Assembly (NCBI GenBank): GCA_963761425.1
Contig: CAVXGQ010000003.1
Location: 173,122 to 237,121 of the forward strand
Direction: 5' to 3'
DNA: 64,000 nucleotides
Source of the DNA: Bog-793 sp963761425
GTDB taxonomy: Bacteria > Actinomycetota > Acidimicrobiia > Acidimicrobiales > Bog-793
The position numbers and the translations under genes were made by a program. Under the pieces are notes generated by a model, which was not told where the DNA came from, did not search any database, and worked only from the letters and a program-made list of their open reading frames with translations. Shown here piece by piece: positions 1 to 7,728 of the stretch (the stretch's first letter is position 1; every line of letters begins with the position of its first letter).

Positions 1-32
1 GTCGAGTTCGGAAAGAGTGGGGAATGAGTTCC

Positions 33-338
33 TTACCGGCAGGGCATGTAATCGAGGTTGTCCATGGTGCTGTCATCAGCAACAGTCCGCAAGGTTTCTT
101 CAGGGCAATCGGTCCTGCATCGCATGTGGATTACACGGACCGTCGTAGAACCATCTCGGGCCGTGGTCCGAAATGTGTCGCCGTCGTTGTCGATCTTCTT
201 GATGACCTTGCTCTTAGGGAAATACTTGACTTTGTTGGCGTATGTTTTCTTTTTCGGCCTGAGCTTTCGAACCTGAAGCCCAAGTACGTGACTGTGGGGT
301 TCGGCGAGTTTGGCACACTCGACGCGATAGACGCTCAT
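33..338 (-). CDS. DUF3892-type small protein
   Basis: This encodes a 101-residue basic protein of unknown function. The N-terminus (YRVECAK, then EPHSHV) and especially the C-terminus (RTVADDSTMDNLDYMPCR) follow the pattern I know from DUF3892 proteins, which end in a threonine/valine-rich strand, a D-N-L step and a short proline/cysteine tail. There is no signal peptide or membrane segment. The ATG has no Shine-Dalgarno sequence, but TAACCT lies exactly seven bases upstream, which fits leaderless transcription. A resolvase remnant lies downstream in the opposite direction, so the gene sits in a mobile-DNA neighbourhood. Family assignment is from memory of the motif and no role is claimed. 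Confidence 0.6.
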   Translation of the reverse strand: MSVYRVECAKLAEPHSHVLGLQVRKLRPKKKTYANKVKYFPKSKVIKKIDNDGDTFRTTARDGSTTVRVIHMRCRTDCPEETLRTVADDSTMDNLDYMPCR

Positions 339-345
339 AGCAACA

Positions 346-351
346 AGGTTA
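346..351 (-). promoter_or_regulatory. -10 box (TAACCT) of the DUF3892 gene
   Basis: TAACCT matches the TANNNT -10 consensus of actinobacterial promoters and ends seven bases before the ATG at 338. Transcription would then start at or next to the start codon. This is a pattern match only; no convincing -35 was identified. Confidence 0.4.
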
Positions 352-472
352 GCCCGAGACTCCCTATCGGTAAGGTGGTCGCATGCCGCGCGGAGGCAAG
401 CGTCGTCCCAACCTGGATGAGCGTTTCTCGCTCAACCCCCTCAAGAGGTGGAGCAGTCACCATTCCCGGGGC

Positions 473-694
473 GGCTCAGAATTTGAGCGCAGTCTGATTA
501 GAGAGCGGACGAAGGCCGGCCTCGAGGCCGCCGTCGCACGTGGGAGGTGTCGCGGCCGGCCCGTCATCATGACGCCGGAGCGAGTCGAATTGGCTCAGAA
601 AATGCGGGACGAGGGGAAGTCGTACCGGGAGATCGGCGAGATGCCGCGAGTCGGCGCCTCGACTGTCCAACTGCACTTGAGCAAGTCGGGGTGA
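473..694 (+). pseudogene. serine recombinase (resolvase) C-terminal remnant
   Basis: Only the tail of a Tn3/Hin-type serine recombinase remains. EFERSLIRERTKAGLEAA corresponds to the end of the catalytic domain and the long E helix, and the following 45 residues (GRPVIMTPE through KSYREIGEM to STVQLHLSK) form the helix-turn-helix DNA-binding domain. The nucleophilic serine and the whole catalytic core are absent, and the about 30 codons upstream in this frame are unrelated. The fragment cannot recombine DNA, though the isolated HTH could in principle still be made. It marks a former mobile element together with the integrase tail near 3.5 kb. Confidence 0.75.
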
Positions 695-698
695 GGAT

Positions 699-1595
699 GT
701 GGGTAGTGACGCCCGCTGGTCAGAAGACACTCTTGACCTCCAGCGCTGTCGAGAGATTGCCGAGTTCCTGAGGTCCTTGCGACCGATGTTTGTCGCTTAC
801 GTAGCGAAGGATGAGTGGTGGAATGGCTTCCCCGGCTCACGAGCCCAGGGTGAAGCATCGGAGTCAGAAGTTTTAGGTGGCGAAGCACGGGAGATTGCTC
901 TTCGATCCGCATACTCGCTGATGAACGTCTCGTTGTTCGCGACGATTCAGCATGTTGAGTCCATAGCCGCGCTGTTGGAGACGAACAATCCGCCCGCGTA
1001 TGCCATCACTGTCGTCGCCCGGTCGGCAATCGAGATCGTCGCTCGGGCTTGGTGGCTCGCCGACCCATCTTTGGATGCAACCGGTCGTATCAGGCGCGCT
1101 CTTATTGAACGATTGGCGAGTGCGCTAGAGGTAGACAGGCTTGAGGCTGCCGGCCACCTCCAGCGGGGCGAGCTCGGAGCTCCACCCACCGTCGATGCTC
1201 TTGTGAGTGAGATTGAGGGGCTCGGATTCACTTGCAATCCGAGGAATGGGTCTGTCGATGGCGATATGCGTTTAGGAGCCACAAACCTGATCGCCGCGTT
1301 CCTCAAGGCAGATACGGAGAAGGGTCATCGGACCATCTATAGGCTCTTGTCTGCGGTCGCGCACGGAACGCTCTGGGGCCTCATGATCTTCTTCAGCGGC
1401 GAGCCAGATGAATCGAAGCGAACTGCAGCCACTTACCGTGTCACGCAAAACTGGCTCGATGGCCCTGCCTGCACTGTGGCACTTGGAGTGGCTGCGGGGA
1501 TCAAGCGGATCGGTCAGCTTCTCGACTGGGATCCAGAACCCATCGAGGGCTTCCTCCGTCGGGCCGACGACTTGTTCGGGAAGCTCCCTGAATGA
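699..1595 (+). CDS. hypothetical protein, HEPN/DUF5677-like
   Basis: A 298-residue, mostly helical soluble protein. The GTG start lies directly after the resolvase remnant. A central block (VVARSAIEIVARAWWLADP) and a later one (YRLLSAVAHGTLWG) resemble the paired helices and the S..H signature of HEPN-type or DUF5677-type proteins, whose members are often linked to toxin-antitoxin or defence loci. That likeness is weak and based on pattern only. No signal peptide or membrane helix is evident. A 31-codon reading frame starts inside its stop codon (ATGA overlap). Function unknown. Confidence 0.6.
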   Translation: MGSDARWSEDTLDLQRCREIAEFLRSLRPMFVAYVAKDEWWNGFPGSRAQGEASESEVLGGEAREIALRSAYSLMNVSLFATIQHVESIAALLETNNPPAYAITVVARSAIEIVARAWWLADPSLDATGRIRRALIERLASALEVDRLEAAGHLQRGELGAPPTVDALVSEIEGLGFTCNPRNGSVDGDMRLGATNLIAAFLKADTEKGHRTIYRLLSAVAHGTLWGLMIFFSGEPDESKRTAATYRVTQNWLDGPACTVALGVAAGIKRIGQLLDWDPEPIEGFLRRADDLFGKLPE

Positions 1596-1687
1596 CTGAC
1601 AAGGCGCGCCAGTACATGCCCATCGGGCGGCTCAAGAGCGAGCGGCGGTGGCCGTGGAGGGACTTCTACGCTGGACGAGTTACGTAA
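1592..1687 (+). CDS. possible 31-aa peptide, translationally coupled
   Basis: ATG overlaps the TGA of the preceding gene (ATGA), the usual layout of coupled translation. The peptide (MTDKARQYMPIGRLKSERRW and a short tail) is basic with several aromatic residues. Nothing is recognised and the length makes chance likely. It is reported because of the exact overlap. Confidence 0.25.
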   Translation: MTDKARQYMPIGRLKSERRWPWRDFYAGRVT

Positions 1688-1744
1688 GAAATGGGTCTGT
1701 TCGGATTGTGTGAAGCGAACCGTTCGCCGCGCCCGGCGCCCGCT

Positions 1745-2440
1745 TCAGTGGACGACGAGTCCGAACCGGTTGGCCATTTGCTGCAATCCCGTCATGCCGC
1801 GCGCGATCGCCCGGCGCTCGAGCTCGATGACCGGTGTGCGGTCGAACAGAGCCCAGCATTCGAAATCGGCGTGGCGCGACACGTAGCGGACACCAGCGAA
1901 CGCCGGTTCACCCGACAAGTCCTCGGCGTCAAACGCCCACTCGGCGATCAAGCGTGTGATTCGCCGGTCCCTCCCGCGAACGACTCCCACGTCCAGGTAG
2001 TCGAAGCCGAGGTCGTCGAGCTCTTCGGCGAGCTCCTCGGTGAGGACTACGTGCGTCTCGGGTGCCTCAGCGTCGAGAAAGCGGTTGGCCTTGTCAACAG
2101 CCACCCGAAGGGCGACCCGGCGGTGACGCCAATCGGCAGGAACGCTTCCCGGCGACATGAAGCCTCGACTCCGCCAATCGTCGTCGGCTTCGAGGGCGGC
2201 GAGTATGGATGCCTTGACCCTGAACCGAGCCAACGTCTCGGCGAAGCAACCGCCGAGTTTCGTCGCGAAGTAAATGGTGCCGTGCTCCGTCGAGTCGAAA
2301 CGGTTGCCTCCGGTTGCGAGCGACTCGTCGAGCGGGTCGAGGAAGCTTGGTTGCAACGCATCGTCGGCACGAGCGACCCGCCATATCCCGCCGGTCGGCG
2401 GACCGACGAAGAGGAGCTGGGGCTCAGCCGCCCGCGACAA
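1745..2440 (-). CDS. RES-domain toxin (NAD-degrading type)
   Basis: This is the toxin half of a RES/Xre type II toxin-antitoxin system. Known RES toxins degrade NAD+ (for example by phosphorolysis in MbcT) and so halt growth. The three family residues are visible: Arg in IWRVA near the N-terminus, Glu in CFAETLA in the middle and Ser in VRYVSRHA near the C-terminus; the protein also ends with the typical ALFDR block. The frame is open upstream inside the antitoxin gene, but homology starts only at about 2440, so I take the TTG there. That gives 231 residues, near the family size, and a 17-base overlap with the antitoxin. The gene appears intact. Confidence 0.85.
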   Translation of the reverse strand: MSRAAEPQLLFVGPPTGGIWRVARADDALQPSFLDPLDESLATGGNRFDSTEHGTIYFATKLGGCFAETLARFRVKASILAALEADDDWRSRGFMSPGSVPADWRHRRVALRVAVDKANRFLDAEAPETHVVLTEELAEELDDLGFDYLDVGVVRGRDRRITRLIAEWAFDAEDLSGEPAFAGVRYVSRHADFECWALFDRTPVIELERRAIARGMTGLQQMANRFGLVVH

Positions 2441-2810
2441 ACGCCCGGGCCGCGGCGAGGACCGCCCGGAAGTGGTCGGCGGCGATCCCCTCGACGGGGG
2501 ACTCGTCGTCGTCGAGCTGGGGATTGAGGCCGATGAACCATGCCCTGACGGTGTGGGGGGACTCGACGGACTGGACGAGCTGGAAGACTCCGTAGCCCTC
2601 GCGAAGCCGGCGATCGATTGCGGGCTGGGGTCGGTTCTCGCGCTTTGCCCAACGTCCGACACTCCCCGGGTCGGATACGCCTGCGAGCATGGCCGTGACA
2701 CGCTGGCCGAGGTTCTCCTGGAGGAACTCGGCGACTTCTGCGATGTCAAGGCTCACCGCCTTCCTGTGCGCGTGCCTATGCGCGCGAATCACCTGTTCGT
2801 CGACGGCCAA
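2424..2810 (-). CDS. Xre/MbcA/ParS-type antitoxin of RES toxin
   Basis: A 128-residue antitoxin. The N-terminal two thirds hold a helical Xre-like DNA-binding region (AEVAEFLQENLGQRVTAML, then GSVGRWAKRENRPQP). The C-terminus carries the toxin-binding DUF2384 domain: TVRAWFIGLNPQLDDDESP matches the family pattern of a tryptophan, a short N-P-x-L stretch and a final S-P. The probable start is a TTG preceded at six bases by GAGGTGG. It is the first gene of the pair and overlaps the toxin gene. By analogy with the family it should neutralise the RES protein and repress its own promoter. Confidence 0.8.
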   Translation of the reverse strand: MAVDEQVIRAHRHAHRKAVSLDIAEVAEFLQENLGQRVTAMLAGVSDPGSVGRWAKRENRPQPAIDRRLREGYGVFQLVQSVESPHTVRAWFIGLNPQLDDDESPVEGIAADHFRAVLAAARAFVAGG

Positions 2811-2923
2811 CTGGACCCACCTCGCTCAAAATCGACCAATGCAGCCAAGCGCATGCTAGCCGGATGCCAGCTCGATTGCCAACATAGTCAAGGGCACGCT
2901 TCCCGGTGCAGATGCCAGAATAG

Positions 2924-3145
2924 CTACCGGCACCTTTCCCCCACGCCGACCCGGCGAGCCGTCCGGTGCTCTCGGCTTCGACGAGAGCTAGCGAAAAGCG
3001 CCGGCAGACTCGCCTCCGCGGCGTTCGCCTCGTGGAGCGCGGCCTTCGCGGAGGAGACGGCTTCGTCCTTAGCCCAGTCGTCGAGTTCGACGAGCCGCGT
3101 GTTGAGCGCATCCTTCAGGTCTTCGTGGTGGATGTCGTCGATCAC
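2924..3145 (-). CDS. short hypothetical protein
   Basis: A 73-codon frame with a GTG start. Its first 50 residues (MIDDIHHEDLKDALNTRLVE, followed by an acidic and alanine-rich stretch) look like a real helical protein, while the arginine-rich end looks random. It may be a gene with its 3' end lost. It lies just upstream of the toxin-antitoxin pair on the same strand. No family recognised. Confidence 0.3.
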   Translation of the reverse strand: MIDDIHHEDLKDALNTRLVELDDWAKDEAVSSAKAALHEANAAEASLPALFASSRRSREHRTARRVGVGERCR

Positions 3146-3365
3146 GACCGGACACTACGCAGGCTCGTTACGACCTGGCGAGCGAGGCACGGCACGTACG
3201 CCTGTGCGCGACTGACGCAGAGCCAAGAGGAGGGAAGCCCAGTTCGCCAACTACACGCCAACTATGGACGCTATTGGTCGTCCTGTACCGCCTAGTGTCG
3301 CCCAGTCGTAAATGGCCTCGGAGCTGGTGTGTTGCGATACAAGGCAGCACACTATGAGTGGTCGA

Positions 3366-3414
3366 ACTTGACTGGGGGTCAAGAGGCCCCGGGTTCAAAT
3401 CTCGGCAGCCCGAC
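3366..3414 (+). pseudogene. tRNA-Pro(GGG) 3' half, probable attachment-site remnant
   Basis: The anticodon arm (CTTGA, loop CTGGGGG, TCAAG; anticodon GGG), variable loop, T arm (CCGGG, TTCAAAT, CTCGG) and the 3' acceptor strand CAGCCCG plus A are all present. The 5' half (expected CGGGCTG and D arm) is missing from the 100 bases upstream. A bare tRNA 3' end is the classic footprint of an integrative element that recombined at a tRNA gene; an integrase tail lies 57 bases away. It cannot be a functional tRNA. Confidence 0.75.
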
Positions 3415-3470
3415 AAGAAATAGCAGGCGAGAGCCGTAGTGGTAGTCGAGCAACTGGTTCTTGGCAGGTC

Positions 3471-3578
3471 TCGCGAGCCCACTCCTCGATCGGGGTCACT
3501 GCCGACGTCTATGGCCACATCTTCGATCCGCAGCGCCAAGAGGCGGCCGAAGCGATGGCAGAATCACTCTGGTCGTAG
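3471..3578 (+). pseudogene. tyrosine integrase C-terminal remnant
   Basis: The frame reads AHSSIGVTADVYGHIFDPQR and continues to a TAG at 3576. This is the end of the catalytic domain of phage-type tyrosine recombinases: the His-Ser-Ser step, the T-x-x-x-Y active-site tyrosine and the G-H-I that follows. The rest of the gene (N-terminal arm, core-binding domain, first catalytic Arg) is gone. Its position beside the tRNA-Pro fragment suggests an excised or decayed integrative element. Confidence 0.8.
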
Positions 3579-3874
3579 CCGGGACCGTTCGTGCGTGACC
3601 GCGAACCGAGATAGGTGGCACCGTTGACGACACCTCGGCCGCGCGTTATGGAGCGCAGGTTGCATCCTAGATCCGTCTAATCGGGTGTCTGTTCACATGG
3701 AGGCGCGATGCGTTCTGGATCGCGCTTCTTATCGCGCACAATGTCGAGATTGCGGGCGGCCGCGTAGGCGTAGGCGTAGAGGGCTGCTGCTTCCATTTGC
3801 ACGCGAGCACATCGACTTGGGTCGCGAGGAATTGAACAGGGGGCCTACCCGTTACTGCGAACGGCGGTGCGGTC

Positions 3875-5029
3875 TCAGTGTCGTGTGGCTCTCCAGTAGG
3901 CGTGGACGAGGTTGTTGGCAGCGGTAGCGATGTCGCCGGGGGTGTTGTCGTGGCCGAGCGACAGTCTCACCGCACCGAGGGCGACTTCGGGCGGCACACC
4001 CATGGCGAGCAGGGTGGCCGCGGGGATGTGCTGTCCGGCGTGGCAGGCCGATCCGGTCGATGCGGCGACTTGGTCGCTGTGCGCCAGTACGTCCCAACCG
4101 AGTGCGGCGGGGAACGACACGGTCAGGGTATTGGGCAGACTGTCGTCTTCGGGGGTGTGTCGGACCAGTCCCGGTATCTGGGTGGAGAGCATCTGCCACA
4201 GCTGGTCACGCAGGGTGCGCAGCCGTTGCGCCTCAGCGTCCAGGCGGCTGTGGGCGAGGCGGCCGGCGGCTCCGAGGCCGACAATGTAGGCGACGTTTTC
4301 GGTGCCGGGTCGTAGTCCTCGTTCCTGGTCGGCTCCGACCAGCACGGGCTGCAGCGGCGTTCCGCGGCGGACGTACAGCGCGCCGATGCCTTTGGGTGCG
4401 TAGAACTTGTGGCCGGCGATGGACAGCAGGTCGACGCCGAGCGTGTCGACGCGGACAACGATCTTGCCTATTGCTTGGGCAGCGTCGGTGTGGGTGATAA
4501 CCCCGGACCGATGCGCAACCGCAGCCGCAGCCGCCACGGGCATGATCGCACCGGTTTCGTTCTGCGCCAGCATCACCGTCAGCAGCGCAACGTCAGTGTC
4601 CAACGCGTGGATCACGGTGGCAGAGTCAAGGGTCCCCGTGGTCGTTACCGGGAGGCGGGTTATGGTCCACCCCTCCGCTTCCAGGAGGTCGCACGGGCGT
4701 GCTGTAGCCGGGTGCTCGACCTGGGAGGTGACGATGCGGCGCCGAGCAGGGTCGGCGGCCTTCGCGCTGCCGCGGATGGCGAGGTTGTTGGACTCGGTGC
4801 CGCCGGAGGTGAACACAATTTCCTCGAGTTTGGCGCCGATCAGCAGAGCCACCTGTTCTCGGGCCTGTTCGACAGCCTGATGCGCGCGTTGACCCAAAGG
4901 GTGCTCGCTAGAGGGGTTTCCATAGTGCTGCTGGAGGTAGGGCAGCATCGCGTCGAGCACTTCCGGAGCCACTGGGGTGGTGGCGTTGTGGTCCAGGTAG
5001 ATCAGGTCGGGGGACAGAGCGGTGGTCAC
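3875..5029 (-). CDS. cysteine desulfurase (NifS/IscS-type)
   Basis: A class V PLP enzyme that takes sulfur from cysteine and passes it on as persulfide for Fe-S clusters or thio-cofactors. It opens with YLDHNATTPVAPEV. It carries the PLP lysine in SIAGHKFYAPKGIGA and the catalytic cysteine in TGSACHAG, on a loop that is short as in NifS-like members. GTG at 5029 gives 384 residues, the family size; an in-frame start further upstream (5080) adds residues with no homology. The thiamine-binding protein gene lies 73 bases upstream on the same strand, so the two are probably co-transcribed. No scaffold (IscU/SufU) gene is next to it, so its sulfur acceptor cannot be named from context. Confidence 0.9.
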   Translation of the reverse strand: MTTALSPDLIYLDHNATTPVAPEVLDAMLPYLQQHYGNPSSEHPLGQRAHQAVEQAREQVALLIGAKLEEIVFTSGGTESNNLAIRGSAKAADPARRRIVTSQVEHPATARPCDLLEAEGWTITRLPVTTTGTLDSATVIHALDTDVALLTVMLAQNETGAIMPVAAAAAVAHRSGVITHTDAAQAIGKIVVRVDTLGVDLLSIAGHKFYAPKGIGALYVRRGTPLQPVLVGADQERGLRPGTENVAYIVGLGAAGRLAHSRLDAEAQRLRTLRDQLWQMLSTQIPGLVRHTPEDDSLPNTLTVSFPAALGWDVLAHSDQVAASTGSACHAGQHIPAATLLAMGVPPEVALGAVRLSLGHDNTPGDIATAANNLVHAYWRATRH

Positions 5030-5102
5030 AGCCACCGCCGCATGACGTTGTACTCGAACACGACCTTGCCCACGTGCCATCGGCGCCCGGTCCGTGCGTT
5101 AG

Positions 5103-5399
5103 TCACTTCGACGACAGTCGCTGTTCGATGGAGTCGACCTTCGAACGCAACGCCCCGCTGACCCCCGGGCGGTGGTCGACCTTGACGACCACGGAGACGC
5201 GCGGTGCAGCCATCGCCGCGTGGTCGAGACACTGTTTGATAACGCGCATCACCTCGTCCCACTCACCCTCAATGTTGGTGAACATGGCGTTGGTCTCATT
5301 CGGCAGTCCGCTGGCCCTCACGATGCCGACGCACTCGGCCACGAGTTCGCTCACTGACTCACCGACGCCGATGGGAGTGATGGAAAACGCAGCGATCAT
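5103..5399 (-). CDS. MTH1187/YkoF-type thiamine-binding protein (UPF0045)
   Basis: A 98-residue ferredoxin-fold protein of the UPF0045/DUF77 family. The start (AAFSITPIGVGESVSELVAE) and the middle (MFTNIEGEWDEVMRVIKQC) are typical, including the glutamate-containing E-G-E-W step. Family members bind thiamine or related molecules in the cytoplasm, and some sit in thiamine-uptake loci. The placement before a cysteine desulfurase may reflect a link to thiazole sulfur supply; that is inference. The ATG is at 5399. No clear Shine-Dalgarno sequence is visible. Confidence 0.8.
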   Translation of the reverse strand: MIAAFSITPIGVGESVSELVAECVGIVRASGLPNETNAMFTNIEGEWDEVMRVIKQCLDHAAMAAPRVSVVVKVDHRPGVSGALRSKVDSIEQRLSSK

Positions 5400-5560
5400 C
5401 TTTTGATTCTCGCGCCTAGGGCAGAGGCTTACCTGGCTGATGTCCCCTCGACACGAGCTGCCTGACCGTTCCAGCGCTCAGTTCCGGCGATCTGGGGCTG
5501 GAACGGGTCTCATGCACAGGCGATGTTTGGGGACATGTGGCCTCTCGCCACGCGAGGCGG

Positions 5561-5875
5561 TCAGGAGCCGACGAGTGTCAACAGCATGATGGTCGGTTCA
5601 GTCGCGACCAGGGAGTGGGGCGTGCCAGGCGTCATGTGCAGCCACGAGCCCGGAGCCAGCTCGAGCTCCTCACCGTCAACGGTTTAGCGAAGCCGTCCGG
5701 ACAGAACCTGAACCACGGCAGCGTGGGCCGCCTGGTGTTCGGTCAGCTCCTCGCCGGCGTCGAAGCCAAAGACAGTCACGTTCATCCCGTCGCCACGGTG
5801 CACGACCTTCGAAACCACGGCACCAGGCTGAATGGCCACTTCGCTCGGGGGATCGATGATCAGGACATGGGTCAT
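5561..5875 (-). pseudogene. cupin-domain protein split by one nonsense codon
   Basis: The first 63 codons give a normal cupin start (GMNVTVFGFDAGEELTEHQA, then VVQVLSGRLR). TAA follows immediately, and the same frame continues with TVDGEELELAPGSWLHMTPG, TPHSLVATEP and a natural TGA at 5561. The two halves together make a complete 104-residue cupin with both metal-binding motifs (E-x-x-x-H early, H-x-x-x-P-x-x-x-H late). So one base change separates this from an intact gene. Either it is a very young pseudogene or the base is an error. Small cupins of this type often bind a metal and a small ligand; the substrate is unknown. Confidence 0.8.
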
Positions 5876-6095
5876 GTCGACATCTTCGTCCGGCTTGGAT
5901 CGTCGTGCGCTCCCAGCCGGCGGTAGGGGTCACCCGCGCGGCAGATCCTGTCGGCTGCGTGCAGTCCTCGTAACCGTGGCCGTTCTCATTCGGTCATTGC
6001 AACAGTTCAGGCGAACGCCTCCGATGGTGTCAAACAACCAAAGGTCTTAGGATGCGGTCCATCTCGTTGTTTGTAAAGAAAGGTTTGGTAGCACC

Positions 6096-6320
6096 ATGAA
6101 GTGTGCTTACTTCTATACTAGTGGTTTTTTATACCTCTGTGCCGTCGTCCTCTTCGTGTTCGCTCTGATCGCCACCCTGGAGACCACCGGCCTGTTCCTC
6201 ACGGAGGGGTTCGGCACGTGGTTGGCGAGCGCTCTCATCGCCCTGACGCTGGCAATAGCGGGGCTTGGCGGCCCATGGCTCGACGCTCAGGTCAAGACCC
6301 ACCGAGGCCAGACCGCCTGA
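6096..6320 (+). CDS. small membrane protein, two helices
   Basis: A 74-residue protein with two strong hydrophobic segments (about residues 9-27 and 43-60) and a short charged tail. AAAGAAAGG lies about 12 bases before the ATG as a fair ribosome-binding site, and TAGGAT at about 6047 could be its -10 box. No family is recognised. It has a lower GC leader than its neighbours. Probably an inner-membrane protein. Confidence 0.55.
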   Translation: MKCAYFYTSGFLYLCAVVLFVFALIATLETTGLFLTEGFGTWLASALIALTLAIAGLGGPWLDAQVKTHRGQTA

Positions 6321-6488
6321 GCGCCACCCGCCTGAGCGACGGTCCTCTACCCCGACGCACGTTCATCGGCTCTGCTGGGCCCGACGTCGATGCGTCGCCG
6401 AGGCGGGCCGCAAGCGACTTCAGAGCCTTGTCTTCCGAGAACATCATTGCTTTGCCGGATTCCGAACCGAGGAGCCCGAGGTGATTCA

Positions 6489-6523
6489 CGTGAGACCGGA
6501 GGGACTCCTCCTCCGGTCTCACG
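6489..6523. terminator. 14-bp perfect hairpin, terminator-like
   Basis: CGTGAGACCGGAGG (6489-6502) is perfectly complementary to CCTCCGGTCTCACG (6510-6523), leaving a seven-base loop. There is no T run on either side, as is common for actinobacterial terminators. It lies about 170 bases after the small membrane protein gene. Confidence 0.55.
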
Positions 6524-6735
6524 CTCGTGCCGTGCCTGACTCCTCGCCCTACTCTTAACGCAGAGCCCGCTCGCCGACTTGCTGTTCCGATACTTCGCCG
6601 CATGCGCGGCGCGCAAGTCAACTCCGTGTTTCAGCCTGAACAAGTGGAGAAAGGCTCGCGCCCGTCGCGCGCCCGAGTCACATGCCGAGGGTCTCACGGC
6701 ATTCGCGCATAGCCACTGACCTGGGAACCCCCGAG

Positions 6736-6782
6736 TGGAGGTGAGCGGACTCGAACCGCCGACTTCCACGTTGCGAAAATGG
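6736..6782 (-). pseudogene. tRNA 3'-half fragment (tRNA-Ala-like, CGC)
   Basis: Read on the minus strand there is an anticodon-like loop TTCGCAA between partly paired arms, then AAGTC, a T arm (GGCGG, TTCGAGT, CCGCT) and a 3' acceptor strand CACCTCC plus A. The matching 5' acceptor (GGAGGTG) and D arm are not found upstream. The best fit is the 3' half of tRNA-Ala with anticodon CGC. Like the tRNA-Pro piece it may be an attachment-site scar. Confidence 0.5.
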
Positions 6783-6915
6783 ATCGAGGCAGGGCTGTAT
6801 AGAGGACTTACGCGAATCCACCACTTCTCGCCTGCGGCAGCACGCGGCAGGTCGAGGCAGCATGCGGAAGTTCCGACGCGCCCGTTCGCGCCCCTGACGC
6901 GCCCGCAGCGGACGG

Positions 6916-7131
6916 TCAATCCATCCGAGTCAAGACACCCGACCGACTCGCCTCGGGAAATGCCGCTCCGCCCCGGCGGAGGCGCACACGCCCTGGTACC
7001 TGGCGCTCGAGGATGCGCACTTTGTGGCGGGGCACCATCAGCTCGATGTCCTGGTCGAACCCAGCTCGGCAGGAGGAGCACACCGGGACGGGGAGCCGGC
7101 AGAGGCCGAGGTAGCAGAGCGAGAGGGCCAT
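6916..7131 (-). pseudogene. transposase/integrase N-terminal remnant
   Basis: The frame contains DIELMVPRHKVRILERQVPG and then RVRLRRGGAAFPEAS. This matches the leader segment of IS3/IS481-like integrase-core transposases, in which the pattern is a short helix with L-R-H-Q-V, an R-Q-V/L step and an R-P-A-D-R-A-F-L-A-A block. Several consensus residues are changed and the frame stops before the catalytic core. A remnant. Confidence 0.6.
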
Positions 7132-7370
7132 GGTCGACGATCTCCCACCACGTTGAGGAGAACCAGCTCAGCGACCTGGTCGAGGTTCTGGCGCCCTTCA
7201 CCTCGTACACCGTCCATGGTGCGAAACCGTTTCAATGGTGACTGAGGAACAGCGCGAACGCTGGGTAGTGGGTGGGGCAGTAGACTAGTAAGAACCTACT
7301 AGCTGCATGAAGCCGGGTTCGACCTTGGATTCCGCGCTTTGATGTGCAGGGAATGCAAGGGATACCAACA

Positions 7371-7574
7371 ATGACTGTCGGTTCTGTGAAGTGGTTCAAC
7401 GCGGAGAAGGGCTTCGGATTCATCACCCCCGATGACGGTGGAGAAGACGTCTTCGTCCACCACTCCGCGATTCAAATGGAGGGTTACCGGGCTCTATCGG
7501 AGGGCCAACGGGTCGAGTTCGAGGTCACCCAGGGGCAAAAGGGTTTGCAAGCGAGCAACGTCCGATCCGTCTGA
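7371..7574 (+). CDS. cold-shock protein (CspA family)
   Basis: A 67-residue single cold-shock domain that binds single-stranded RNA and DNA and opens RNA structure. The N-terminus (VGSVKWFNAEKGFGFI) contains RNP1 (KGFGFI) and the next strand has RNP2 (VFVHHS). The frame is open for nine more codons upstream, but the ATG at 7371 has AAGGGA at a good distance and gives the normal family start. A leader of unknown length precedes it; long structured leaders regulate many csp genes, which I cannot show here. Confidence 0.95.
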   Translation: MTVGSVKWFNAEKGFGFITPDDGGEDVFVHHSAIQMEGYRALSEGQRVEFEVTQGQKGLQASNVRSV

Positions 7575-7599
7575 ATCGAGGACATATCGAGGGCTCTCC

Positions 7600-7728
7600 A
7601 TGGCTGAAAGTTCGCCGCAAAAGCTGAGCGCGAAGAAGTCGAACCGGTTGCTGAAGGACCAGCGCGCCCACTACGGGAGCGCGCCCGGTCTGAGAGAGCT
7701 CCGAGATTCGACGGTGCACCCTGCCTAG
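7600..7728 (+). CDS. possible 42-aa basic peptide downstream of csp
   Basis: A short frame 25 bases after the cold-shock gene. It is lysine-rich at the start (SPQKLSAKKSNRLLKDQRAH). It may be a genuine small protein, or the 5' part of the HTH gene that follows in a different frame. No family recognised. Confidence 0.35.
   Translation: MAESSPQKLSAKKSNRLLKDQRAHYGSAPGLRELRDSTVHPA

Noticed and set aside
3168..3539. 123-codon minus frame
   Set aside because: Its only distinctive segment is the translated complement of the tRNA-Pro fragment, a known false-gene signature.
5026..5262. 78-codon minus frame between the thiamine-binding and desulfurase genes
   Set aside because: Its larger part lies inside the thiamine-binding gene in another frame. 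The last 25 residues look protein-like but are too short to support a gene.
6735..7241. 168-codon + frame with a familiar start
   Set aside because: The start is the complement of the tRNA-Ala-like fragment; the rest runs opposite a transposase remnant.
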